From: Dactylonectria macrodidyma
Lineage: Eukaryota > Ascomycota > Sordariomycetes > Hypocreales > Nectriaceae
Length of the DNA: 64,000 nt
Reading direction: 5' to 3'
Assembly (NCBI GenBank): GCA_020744425.1
Contig: JAGMUV010000008.1
Coordinates: 1,488,001 to 1,552,000 of the forward strand
In this document: piece by piece, positions 46,642-58,463 of the stretch
How positions within the stretch are numbered: the first letter of the stretch is position 1
Layout: every line of letters starts with the position of its first letter
Made by a program: the position numbers and the translations under genes
The notes under the pieces: model-generated
What the model saw: the letters and a program-made list of their open reading frames with translations, nothing else
Database searches by the model: none
Told to the model about the DNA's origin: nothing

Positions 46642-46653
46642 CTCCGTACGGAG
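46642..46653. repeat. Palindrome CTCCGTACGGAG
   Basis: A perfect 12-base palindrome followed by TAATCG. Short GTAC-centred palindromes like this one recur in intergenic DNA of many filamentous ascomycetes. No gene boundary is near. Confidence 0.6.
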
Positions 46654-49600
46654 TAATCGATTCCTCTGCAAGCGGACAAGTTCCAGGAGGGGCCAAGGGA
46701 AAGATGGGGGACATGGGTCCTTGCTAGAGTCACAACAGAGAGATAAACTTGCACGAACAAAAGAACCAGACGAGCAGATGGTGCGGAAGATTTCAAACCT
46801 CATACAAGCTACAGCACAGCTACATGAGCATCTGCAGAGTGCAGCACATAGCTACAGTAGCTTCGGAGGCTCAGACTGAATGAGCCTTGGCTTCCTGACA
46901 CTCTCGACAGATCGTGACCTCTCAAAAATCCTCTCAAGAGACCATGAGCCTATTGTCTGCCCCGGCAATTATGATGTAGGTACGCGTAGCCGGTGTCATT
47001 GTCAGCGAGCTTAATTCCCTTTAGCAACTCGTCTCCTTTGACCGCCAACAAGGCGTTTTTTAAGCCCTTCATAATCCTCCTGTCTATGGAGGGGCCCAGA
47101 ACTCGACGGCTGGAATCATTGGGATATGGAATTCTCCGTGAAAAGGGGGGGCGTGTGCTTGAATGCCTCGCCATGGCGTGGACGGTGGACTGCAGGCCTG
47201 CTGATCCCACGCCTTGGCTTTTCGTTTGTGGTGGGTTGTGTAGCGGGCCCTTCTGATGTAAGTGACGCTAGCAACGGTCACGGCAGCCTACAGATTCCGC
47301 GCACAGCACAACTGCGTCTTGGAAGTTGGTGCGCTGGGGGCGTCTCTTATTTTTCCTTTTTATTTTTATTTTCTCGGATGGCGAGCCCTAATACGCTGTG
47401 TCATTGAACAAGGACCCTGGGGTTTTCAGTGCCCAGCAGACACACTTGGCGTCGTGGACCTGGGAGAAAGGAATTGCTCCGTACTTGGCACGAGCCGCCC
47501 TGGGATTTCAGTTGGGCGATGGTTACGGGTGACCGACGGGGACGAACCCTGCAATACTTTAACCTTGGGCTTTAAGACGTTGCGGGCGTCTTGTGTCTTG
47601 GGGGAGAGCAGAGACACGCCAGAGACACGGAACAAGAAACACATGCACGCACGCACACACTCACTCACACTCAAAAGATGGGTATCGGCACGAGACTAAA
47701 CCCCCCTCCCCTACTAGACGGTACTTTGGACATGCGCTGTAAAGAGGTACAACCATTAGTCACATTTGCAGGCAGCGGAAGATACGGCTTCTAGGCCCAA
47801 TGATGGCTTGGCACCAAGCCCGCCACCGACCAGCACCAAGTGCCGTGGCTGCCGGGCTTGCGACATCTGGAACACGGTGCGACAGGAAAATCTGGGGGTG
47901 GCCAATCTGCTTGTACTTTGTATATTTGGAGCCGGGTAGTTCCATTACTCCCCTCTCTTTTTGATGCTGCTTTCTCCTTTTGAGTGGCTAGTGGCGTCTA
48001 GAGCTAGGACGAGGCTTGGCCTTCTTCCATGGCTGCTGACGAGCTGAATGCAGATGATGAATTACCATCTCCGAGCCGACAGCAATGGCGATGGCGATGG
48101 GCAACGCTCAGGCTAAAGTTCCAGGGCTTCATTTCCCATGATCCTTTTTCGGGCTCTCTCTCCCTCAGCTCGCCTCCATGGTCACCGGAGGCTCTGCTTG
48201 CCATGATCGACCTGACTGACCACACACACGCCCCCCAGGATTGATTTTAGGCCAAACTGGCGAGGTTCGCTCACCAACAACCAACCATCGTGACCAACCA
48301 TCAGGAATTGAAACATCAACGTCGTACTGTACTTCGTAAACTCGGTGCGTCCAAACGGAAACCCTCTTCATCTGCCAGGCTAGCCCCTTGTGTCCAATAT
48401 ACCACCCTTTTAAACTAAGGCCATCCCTCGCTCGGATGGACGAGCCAAACGCTCCGATGCCCGGGTATCACAACCCCAGAGACAGTCTCGAAAAGAAGCA
48501 AAAAAAAAAAATTTGTTTGTCGTCGCGCAATGCCCGTTTCAGTGTCCCGTGTGCCGTGATACTCTCTGATCGACTCTCTCCGTGTGTTTCTACCAGTCCC
48601 AAAATCCCAGGCCTTACCCCTTCAGAACCCACTCGCCTCGGTCACTCCTTTCCTCAAATGGAAACCGACCCTCTCACTCTCATTCACTCCCGCGACAAGT
48701 CCGAGCCAAGCGGACGGCATTCGTCATTGTGGTGCCGGCGAGCCGATCATCGTGTGCGCAAAGCCTCCACCAAAACGCGTTCGGTGTCTTCAGCAGAGGG
48801 AGAGAGGAGATGGCCAACGCAAAGTCACCGAGGAGAGCAATATCGAGCACATTGCGCGTTTCGTCCTCGTCCAGTCATGTTGCGGCGGTCGGAACAGCCC
48901 AGCCGAACAGAATCCGTCTCAGCAGGGCGATGCGCTGGGGACAGACACAGTAAGCTGGGGTCTTATGCCACACCCAACACCGCTACATCAACTCGGGATT
49001 GACCTCTGAAGCTTGAACTCTGATGCTTGATGACTATGCTTGACCTCTCGTGGCCTGGAATCACTGATGATCCTCATCCGCCAAGTCCGAGAGCCGCACG
49101 CCCTACTTTGTAAACAACAATCCCTCCGAAACATCCCAGCGTCAGCACTTAATCCTCTACGAGGCCCACTGGCCTGTCATCAATCTCCAGTTTCTCACTG
49201 CTATTTCTGGATCATCTCGGGGGCTGCGCATGTTTGTTGACTTGATCATGATTGTCGGGGATTAGCATCGCCACTCAATCCTCTTTTGATCCTTCTGTGT
49301 ACGTCGGGTCGGTTCCATGATTCCATCCTTCATCGGTGCTTGGCCTCGCACATGTACACTGTTTGTTGGTACTCCGTGATGGTCGGACACTCCGCGTGCC
49401 AGCAGAAAAAAGGCGAATTAACCTCAAGCCCCCCTGGGGTGATGCCTGAATGACGATTCAAGGTACACGCCGTTAGCTCTGGCACACACTTGCCGAGCAA
49501 ATGAAAGTTAGGGTCCAAGTGTAAGCTTAAGCCAGAGAAGCTTCAACCAGAGACCTTCTATGGCCTCTTCCAACACCGGAACCAGCCACGCCCCCAAAAG

Positions 49601-52600
49601 TAACCGAGCGTTCTAGGAACACTCATGACGTATTTGTGTGCAACTCTGCGGGCCTGTATTCGTCGCGCAGGACTCCCCAATGCGACACTTGTTCTGCAGG
49701 CAGAAAATTCTTCTCCAGAGTCTGATCGAGGCAGGGGCAGAAAAGCCCTCTTCTCGCCGCAAAGGCACCGAGACACGGTCCTCTCTGGGGCGTCAGCTTC
49801 GGCCGACAAGGCGCACAGCACAATTGGTCGTTTGAGCAACGCTGGAATCAATGCAATCAGCTCGAAAAGCCCATCTTCGGTAGGTAATTGCCATGATGCG
49901 CCAGGCAGTGATCAGTGATGCTTGATGAATCATCTTGTGGCTGTGCCATGAATTACGGGATTATGGTATTCCTTGATCCCAGAGTACTGGGTTGCAAAAC
50001 AGCGTCTCAACGAACACGGCCTTGTAGCTCCAAAACGCCGCGTTGTTCGCAACATAGCCCATCTTTGTCATGTGTGCCTAGGTGAGCGATGTTTCGACGT
50101 CTAGACAAGAGACGGCCAACCAGGAGAGGCGGCTCGGGAAAATCGGCGTTTCTTGTCGCCCTGGTCCATTCCCCACGGCCATCACCAAACCCATGATGAC
50201 GTCGAATGTGCCGCGCTGCCGAGTCGTCTTTACATGCACGCCCCACTGATCAGACCCAATATTACAGCATGGGAAAGTCATCCAGTACTGTGTAGGCACC
50301 AAGATTCGTCCTCGCAAGTCCTCCACAGAACGGCCAGACACATGCTGTCTCATGAGATCGACCGCCCGTCGGCCGCCTTTGGCAACCGACCAGCACCACC
50401 TGTCCCAAATTCCCAGAGCCAAGGGGCCCGGCACGGTTTTAGCACTTTGGGTGGGCAGGGCGTCTCAAATTTGAGTTGAGCTCGGCAAACCGGCTCTCAG
50501 ATGCCACTAGCTCACCAATCTATCAAGGCGGGCAGCCGCAATAGCTCGGCGGTAGCCTGTCCAAGTAAGGCAGCTCAGAAAAGAAATCAAAAAGGTCTTA
50601 GTCGTGCCCTATGACGGCTTGTTCCATCTGCCAAGATCCCGTCTTTTCCATGAACCTCTCCCAGCATGTGGAGATGGTATGCTGCTTATGGGCCTTCATC
50701 TCGGTGAGCGCTCAGGTCACGGATTTTACGCGACCGTGAAATGAAGACTTTTGCCGATTGCCGTGCATCTTGAACCGACGGTTGGCGATGCAATGCACCG
50801 GTTGGTGAACCGATGAGACAAGTACAGCATGGTAAGAACTCTTGGAGGCCCGCACCACGGGTCATCTTTTCTGCTACCATACGGGTCAGGTGTTCTCAGA
50901 GCAACAGCCAAAGTAAAGGACACACCACGCGCTGGATTAAGCATGAATTTAAGCGTTGCCAGCCATTTGCTTGGCACGGGGTCGATTCCGCGAGGGGCGT
51001 GTACGCATCAAGCGATTAGAGGCAGGGCACACGGAAGGTCTCGACAGGCCTGTTAGGCTTTGTGGAGGGATTCAGGTGCCGTGCTAAGCCGGGCAGGGAG
51101 AAAAAGGACACATTGCCTACACGGGCTGCACCAACTGCACCGACTAGAGCATGTGGCTTCTGAGCGATGATGCCGGCGTCAGGATGATGGTGGGCTTGGT
51201 GTGGCTACGAGATGCCGTCCGAACCGACTTGGCTGCCAGGGCGTGAGGGGCTGGTTTCAAGGTGATCCTGGCTCGAGATGATCCTGGGGGGAAGAGGGAG
51301 GGGGGCCGTTATTCCCGAAGGTGTTCGCGGTGCCGGGTGGGTCGGGCTTGGCTGTGGTGTTGTGGTCCACCAGCCGTGACCAACGGCAGCTTGGCTGAAG
51401 CTCTTGTCGGGAAGTTATTCAGTCTGGGCGCCAAGGCCCGGGTTTCTCGCGGTCAGGGTCCTTGCTTGACGAGGAGCGACGCAGGGGGGATGGTCTCGTG
51501 ACGCGGTGGGCAGTAGGCATTACGGAGCACAACGTACTGCAGCTTGCGTACCGTAGTAGACGTGGTGGACATTGTGGATTCCAGAATGCGAGACGTGCAC
51601 CCAAACGGGGACGTCGATGATGTGGAAGTCGTCGTCATCGCGGGCCACCGTAGGCAGGGCGGCCTCACCCTCTTGAACCCTGGATGTAGTCTCGGGGCGC
51701 CTAGAAATGGGTTCAGGGCATTTGATACTGTGAAGAGGGTCACTAAAAGGCACCTGGATGTAGCGGCTGGATATGTCGGCATCGGCACCTCCATCCCTGG
51801 CGTTCGGACGCATCAAATTAGCCAGCCGGGACGTCGAAGGGGGCTCTAATAGCCTCTGGTGTTTCTGATGGAGGGTTATTGTGCCGATCTGTCCGTGGTG
51901 CGTCGGTGTCTACTGTGTGTGGTCACGCTGACTCGGCCGGCGCCAAACTTTATTGCCCACGTCCGAATGCGAAGCTTTTTGAGCATTTTTACCTTGCAGC
52001 CAGAGCAAAGCTTGGCACTCTGTGGCTGCATGCTTATTTAGCATAAGGTCTCGCCCGACACTAAGAAGACGAGAAAAAAAACACCATGGGGGGCCGTGCG
52101 CGCCAATTCCGCGGACCAATCGCGATGCAGGGAACGCCAATTGAGTAATAATAACGCGACGTGGGATGTGAGGCGCAACGCCATGTAAGCTCGGCTCTTG
52201 AAGCTGATGCGGTGTGTCATTTGTTATTGTGGCTAAAAAGTCTGCTGAGTGAATGACAGTTGCGGAAAATATAATTTGTCGCCAAGGTTAACATGGAAGG
52301 TTTAATGGCCCAGTGGTGTGGTATTTGAGACAATGCCAAGTCTGGATGCTTAAAATTGACAGCGCGGCTCGCGACGATCTGTTGGCTGGGGTGTGTGGCT
52401 TACGTAACTTGTCTCTGAAACACCAAGCTGTGACTCAACCATGGCATCCAAGCTACCCTACACTTGTGCCTTACCGTTCATTGATTTAATTATTCATTCA
52501 TCCGTGAAGAGAATGAACTGTCGTGCAGTTGGTGGGGATATTCAAACATTGCTAAGTCTTCTTTTATTTTGGTGGGAATCATTTTCCAACGCCATGTTAT

Positions 52601-55041
52601 CTAAGTGATATCATGAATGTTTTTCCAATTCGTTGGTGACAAAATACTTGTAAAACGCGATGACATAAAACCCAAGCTGCTGCATCAAGTAATCGCATAC
52701 CAGTGACACATGCTTAACGCCAGGTCATATCAATTCCAAGCCACTCTCTAAATCGGGCCCTCTGCATAGCCAAGACAAAAGCCTCACGCGTGACACAATA
52801 GAGGCTTATCCCAAGCCTTGGACATCAGCGCCAAGGCTCAGCCTCACCGAAGCCCCTACCATGCACCGAATTGCGGTTAAAAAAAAAGCCAGTGGGCTGA
52901 TGAGAGGACCCCAGGGGTTTTTTTCTTCTCCCCAATCCCAGTAATTATGATTCCTCTTGCTAATTGAATGTCTGTCCAACACGAGCATTCGATGGACAGA
53001 TTTTACGAGAAAGGCGCACCCGGTGGGCAGGGGCAAAATAGGCGGTGGTCAGTGGTGTCGCTTCCTTGCATTAGTGGCTCATGGCAGGCGACGAAAAGGG
53101 CCAGGCGCCTGCAACTCTAATGGACCCTTGCCCGCCAAGTCGCCCAGTACTTGGCGCAACCAGTCTGGACCATGGTCTTTTCGTCAGGTGTGCATTTGTG
53201 ATTTGTGATTTGTGGCGGCATCGGCGTTATAGGATTTGGAGCGGGCAACAAAGAGAGAAAAGAGGCTGCCTGAATTGCCGGTAGACTTTGTGGCAAATCC
53301 CGGGATCATTGCAACGACAGATCGTCCGCGGACGCACGTACATTGCATGCAAGCCCATCATCAGTCATAGGGACTTTGGTATGCTTTGCTGGGCCAGTAA
53401 TAGGCTGAGGCTTACCACAGCCATTTTACAGGCTACAAGCATGCACAGTGAGGCAACTCTAGAAGGGGATACGAGCCATGGATGGGGCCCCGACTCGACT
53501 CGACTCTCAGGCCACGAGGTTTCGTGACCTAATACGTTGCCCACCGACAAACGCAGTTTCTGGCTTACGCTTACTCGCAAGGTCAGGAAAGGATCATGCT
53601 TAATCCACGGGGGGCCAAGAAGAGGGGCCATTTGTCATGATTGACCAAAGAGAAGGCGGCGTTGGTGAGAGTCTAGAGAGGATCCTGGTGGGTTTTGGTG
53701 CCCCATCGTGCCGCCGATCCAAGACTCTTGGCCGCCGGGCCCTACCTACTACCTAACAGGCAGTACGTACTGTATGTACATGGGGCTATTTAACCTAGGT
53801 AGGTATCTTGCTAGCATTATCCAACGGAATGTGCACCTCATTTTCCGCCATGGGACTTTGCGGGCTTGGTTCGAAAAAGGAGGAGCCGCAGAGGGGCCGC
53901 CCATGGATAAGTCGGCATCGCAATCCTTGGGACTTGTCGACTTTTGCATGGCCGGCCCTTGGGAACGTGTTGCGGGTTGGTTGCAGATCTAACGCCGGGT
54001 GCCAAGCCCATCACTTTGTCTTCCTTTCTTCCCATTCAAAGGATGTGTTGATCTTGGCTGCCTCTTGGCCATGATGCTTTCTCAAACTCTGCAAGTTGGG
54101 TTGAGTCGCCAAGTCAATCGCGTCTTGCCAACCAGGCATTGATGGCTTGGCCGTTTGATTTCTGCATCGGTGTCTTCATGACGAATCCTCCCTCCTCTCT
54201 GGGGCGGATGGCCTGTTCCTTTCGTCTGGCTGTCGCAATTTCCCACCACGAAGCCGCTATCGTGCCGGATATCCCCCCCTCATCCACCCTCCTCATCCAG
54301 CAAACCCTGGCAAATCCCAGCGGCCCCAGGTCCAGATTGCCTGCTGACAATACGCCGCAGAGGCTATTTTGCCCGGCTTGCTTGACAGGCTTGCCAGCCC
54401 TGGTCCCGACATCTGGCTTAAGCTTAATTCGTGGGAGGGGGTGTCGTCGCTAACAAGCAGACACGACATTTGCTACTTGCAGTCACTAGGGTCCTTTTTG
54501 GTCCTAGAGGAGTGCTATGACGCCCCCCCCCCGGTGCCAAGCTGACGCGTTGGCCGGCAAAGTCGGAATAGAAAGACTCCCACATTGGACGCCCAGATCC
54601 CTCAGCACAAACGGGGGCTGATGTCAGCCCTTTGTCGAGACCTAAGGGAGGCGCTGTTGGTGCAATTTATATAATTGATGTGCTGCGGCCACGATGGTCT
54701 CTGGCAGTACGAAGGACAGCGGATGGAATCCCTCACCAACAGCTTTCCAGAGGCCAACTCTCTTGGCCATCACCATGGCTGAGACGGGATCAACGACGAC
54801 CAATGCTTGGCACGGCAAAAAGGCTTCTCGAAGCCTGGCCCTGTCCAAATGATCTGGATACTGCTGGGGAAGCAAGCTGGGAGGGACTCTTGAGAAGCCC
54901 CGGAAATAAATGGCCCGTTTGAGGATCCCACACGCCCCCTTCAGGCGAGCCATCCATCCTGACCCTCTTCATCCACCCTTTAGACCCTCTTCTTTCTCCT
55001 CCCTGCGTGGCCCCTAATTGGCAAAAATCCCGCCAGCCCAT

Positions 55042-55114
55042 CCCCCCCCCCCCCCGGACGGCTGCGTCGGCACCAGCACCAGTATTGGTGCTGTACCAGT
55101 ACAGTATTAGCACC
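55042..55114. repeat. C14 homopolymer followed by overlapping hairpin-forming repeats
   Basis: Fourteen consecutive C occupy 55042-55055. Just after them are GCACCA-GTAT-TGGTGC (55076-55091), CTGTAC-CA-GTACAG (55091-55104) and a larger imperfect hairpin (55087-55114) in which GGTGCTGTAC pairs with GTACAG and AGCACC across a small bulge. Confidence 0.75.
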
Positions 55115-56174
55115 AGACAACAAGCATTTCGCCCGTGCCGCAAGATGATGGCATCGCCCGCCAGATGGTCAGATATGCTTATCCAGCCGGGCCAACTGGC
55201 GTCGTCCGTCGTGGATGAAACGGCTCCTTCGGACACATACGCCCACCCCCAGTACATATGGTACAGTACAGTACGGTTACGCAGTACCTGTACAAGTAAC
55301 ATAGACAAGCTTCGCAGGTCGCCCGCTACCTGGGAATAAGTCTCGCGGCATTCTTTTCACGATTCCCTCACGGCTCGCATTGGACTTCTCCTCGGAGCTT
55401 TTGTTGGGATTCCCAGGGACCGCTGACGAGTCCTGTGCTGCGTATCCCTCCTCCCTACCTGTAGGGCATCCCGTCCCATCCACTTGAGCCGTGTGCCCCG
55501 TCGCAACACGCCATGGCCTTGCCGATTTATCCAGATCTCCCTATTCCAGGGATGGTTCGGCCTACCCTATCTCACTCCCTAACCCTAACTTAGCTGACCT
55601 TCCGGGGAGGCTGTGCTCCAACGGCGTCCCGTACGGTTACGGAGTTGCTATTAGTTCGTCTCGTACGGCACATTGTAGCCGTTCATGTCCTTCCGGCTTG
55701 CCGTCTTTCCGTTTCACCCTCCGTATGGCGGCTAAGGGGGTCAAAAGGCCACATTGATGATACGTTTGCTGTTATGTGTGAGGTGTTTGGTTGCTGTAGC
55801 TGAGCGACGGATTGTCGGCGGCTTCTCTAGTGGGATCTGGGACGCTCGAATGCACCCCGAGTTCATAGCGAATCGCTGTCGTTTCCCTTTGGAGTAGACA
55901 CGTTTCGACTGCATCCCCGTGATTGTTCCCTCAGCGACTCGGCGACTCGGCGACGAAGATGTCGGGAAAGACGGGAAAGACGGGAAAGGCGGGCGAAAGA
56001 AATCCTGATGTCGTTGCTCATCCAATCGACAACTAGAGGCATTAAGCCCCGAGGCGAGCAACTTACACTCGATTAGGACAACTTGTGTTCCCGTCGTCTC
56101 TCAGTCTATTGGCATCTATCTATAATACAGAGTCTAGTTTTGTCAGTGTTGTACATGACTCTTACATGTTGTAA

Positions 56175-56546
56175 ATGGCTGGTAGTGTACAAGAAATAAC
56201 AATCACCGACAACGACCTTGATATCGAATCTCACTCTTCACGGAAGATCCGGCGCCTCTCGTCGGACACATGTCGGGACCATATTCTGCAACCTCGCAAG
56301 CACGCTGCCGAGACGGACCAGGCCTTCACCGCATCGACAGAGGCAAAACCATGTTCAAATCTCGACTCACATCCTGTGGCACGGTTGGTCATGTTGCATG
56401 TTACGCAACGTCGGGGGAAGAGTCCTCCTGACTGCCTTTGTCAGGACACACAGGCATCGCTCGGCTCGATATGTGTGCCATGTTGCACGGCGCAGAGACA
56501 CGGGTCAGCGATCGCTCGCCGAAGTGGATCATTATCTCCGTGACTA
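56175..56546 (+). CDS. Small hypothetical protein, unverified
   Basis: A 123-residue frame with an ATG start (MAGSVQEITITDNDLDIES...) ending 141 bases short of the AsnRS stop codon, in convergent orientation. The first ~70 residues look protein-like: mixed charge, RKIRRLSSD, and no low complexity. The second half is cysteine- and arginine-rich and could be read-through of an unrecognised intron. No family is recognised and no splice partner is obvious. It may be chance. Confidence 0.25.
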
Positions 56547-56687
56547 GGAATCGAGAGAGCAGTTGATACGTTGTCCAAGGTAGGTAAGCGTTAACGAGAA
56601 CGATTCAAGAGTGAGGGGGGTGGGAAGCTCATTGAGAGTCAGTCTCGTGGTAGCAGACAACTGAGTAGGATGGATATGCGTTCGCAT

Positions 56688-58463
56688 CTAGCAATCGCAC
56701 CGCTCGTAGTGGCGAGGAAAGGGTACAACGTCGCGAACGTTGGGCACTCCGGTCAAGTAGCTTAGGAGACGATCAAAGCCCAGACCGAAACCGCCATGAG
56801 GAGGAGATCCCCAGCGGCGCAAGTCAAGGTACCAAGCTAGTTCCTTGCCCTTCGTAGAGCGCTTGTTGGGGACTTCGAGGCCATGGGCGCGCATATTGTC
56901 CTCGAGTTGCGGTAGGCGGTGCTCACGCATAGAACCACCTGCGAGCTCGCCCAGGTTGGGAACCAGAAGATCGAAGCAGTCCACTGTTAGGCCTTCCGCG
57001 GGTGAGGCAGCAGCTTGACGCATGTAAAAGGCCTTGATTTCGCGCGGATATTGGGTGATGAAGACTGGGACGTACGCATCCGCGACGGGGTCGAAGCCAA
57101 CCTGCTCGGCTAGGTATTTCTCGTGCTCTGACTGTAGGCCTGAACCCCAGGTAGGCTTATGCTCGAAGCGGTCTGCGACGGGCTTGAGCATCTCGATGGC
57201 TTCGCTGTATGTGATGCGTGGCCACTGCTTGGAAGTGAGCATGCCTCGCCAGCGGCGGTCGAGTTGGACCTGATCGACCAGATCTTCGTATGCCAGACGC
57301 TCAGCTGGATCCTTTGAATCAACGCGGTTCTTCTCGAGCTCCGTCGCAGCGCTGAGCTCTTTGAGTCCTCGGGTAAGAGAGTTCAACATGCGCTGCGCCA
57401 GGTCCATAACCTCATCCATGTCCTGGACAAAGCTCATCTCGGCCTCGAGCATGTAAAACTCGCTCAGATGCCTCGAGGTATCGCTCTGCTCGGCGCGAAA
57501 CGTCGGGGATAGCGTCCAGACGTTGCCGAGGGCCTGGCAGAGAGCCTCAAGATGAAGCTGGGACGAGACTGTGAGATACTTGGGGTCGCGGAAGAACTCT
57601 GCGGGACCATTGGCTTTGACGGCAAACGCCTCGCCGGCGCCCTCGCAGTCGGAAGAGGTGATGATGGGGGGATGCGTTTGCTGGAACTTTTCGCGGAAGA
57701 AGAACTGGGTGACGAGGGCGGTGGCATCTGAGCGGAATCGCAGCAGCGTAGAGTTGAGGGGGGTGCGTGGGCGGAGGTGAGAGATTGTCCGAAGGCTCTC
57801 TGGTGTTTGGTATTTGTTCTGGATAGGGTAGGACTGAGTTGGGCGTTAGATACGAACTAATTTCGCGGATATGCCATTGGCAGCCATAAACGTACTTGAG
57901 GATCTGAGGGGCCGAGGAGTTCCGCCTCGGTGACTTGAAGTTCAGCAGTGGTCGACTTGGAAGTATTGGCCGTGCTGGTCGAGTCCTCAGGGGTAGCAGG
58001 AGCGGCAGGAGCAGCAGAATCAGTTACGCTTCCACTTTCATTAGAGCCTGAGGGGCGATCCTGGGAAACAGTCTCAGCTCCGAGTTGCTTGCTCTCATTA
58101 ATCCACGTCCCCTTGAGACGAACTGCGGCACCAGGTCGCATCCTGAAGCCATTAGCAGCTGATCTCTCGAGAGGGGAACGCCGCATACTCTGTAGCCAAC
58201 GCCTTGTCGACGACGACCTGAACCGGCCTCATTGAAGAGCCATCGGTAATATCGATGAAGCGCACGCCTGAGCTCTTGCGCACCGATCTCACCCACCCAC
58301 ATACCTCGACATCCGGAACCTTGGCGGCCGGGCTCCACGCCTTTAGGTCCGCAACCGTTTTGATGTCTCGCTCGCACTCGCCAAAAACACGGACGGAATA
58401 GTACCTCCCTGAGGCCCAAGCCCTTGCGGTCCCAGAAAGTCTCGCGGCTTGCAGCGGGCGCAT
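56688..58463 (-). CDS. SLM5: Mitochondrial asparaginyl-tRNA synthetase
   Basis: Exons 58463-58189, 58142-57896 and 57833-56688; introns of 46 and 62 bases; 555 residues. The first ~25 residues (MRPLQAARLSGTARAWASGR) are basic, lack acidic residues and look like a mitochondrial presequence. An anticodon-binding OB fold follows (VEVCGWVRSVRKSSGVRFID). Exon 2 carries a Ser/Thr/Ala/Pro-rich insert of ~35 residues before LLGPSDPQ. The class II core has a motif 2-type sequence (FRAEQSDTSRHLSEFYMLEAEM, split here for reading around residues 281-303) and motif 3 GGFGLGFDRL (521-530), ending VRDVVPFPRHYERCDC. The sequence fits AsnRS of the Slm5/NARS2 type, which charges tRNA-Asn for organelle translation. 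Cytosolic AsnRS would instead carry a longer N-terminal extension. It is divergent from the PARG-like gene, 3.2 kb away. Confidence 0.94.

Larger units (their letters stand above)
44153..56687. other. 12.5-kb region without a convincing gene, upstream of the Pac2-type regulator
   Basis: This is the longest gene-free stretch in the window. It begins at the Pac2 promoter and runs to the 3' end of the AsnRS gene (or to the small hypothetical frame at 56175-56543). I see no transposase, integrase or reverse-transcriptase motif, no terminal repeats and no tRNA. Points inside it: a perfect palindrome at 44351-44362, clustered GCCAAG/CTTGGC words and a 12-base tandem duplication between 44600 and 45080, a palindrome at 46642-46653, an AT-rich portion around 52240-52760, a repeated MluI-type palindrome at 52784-52793, and a C14 run with hairpins at 55042-55114. 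Several short coding-like pieces are listed as findings. It may be a long regulatory region, hold non-coding transcripts, or carry decayed genes. Confidence 0.5.

Noticed and set aside
55578..55591. Interstitial telomere-like sequence (CCCTAACCCTAAC)
   Set aside because: Only two CCCTAA units, which can occur by chance; neither flank shows further repeats.
44153..56687. RIP-degraded transposon filling the Pac2 upstream region
   Set aside because: Only a modest AT-rich part (about 52240-52760) was seen. Most of the interval has ordinary GC content, no terminal repeats and no transposase or polymerase remains; a repeat-library search would be needed to exclude it fully.
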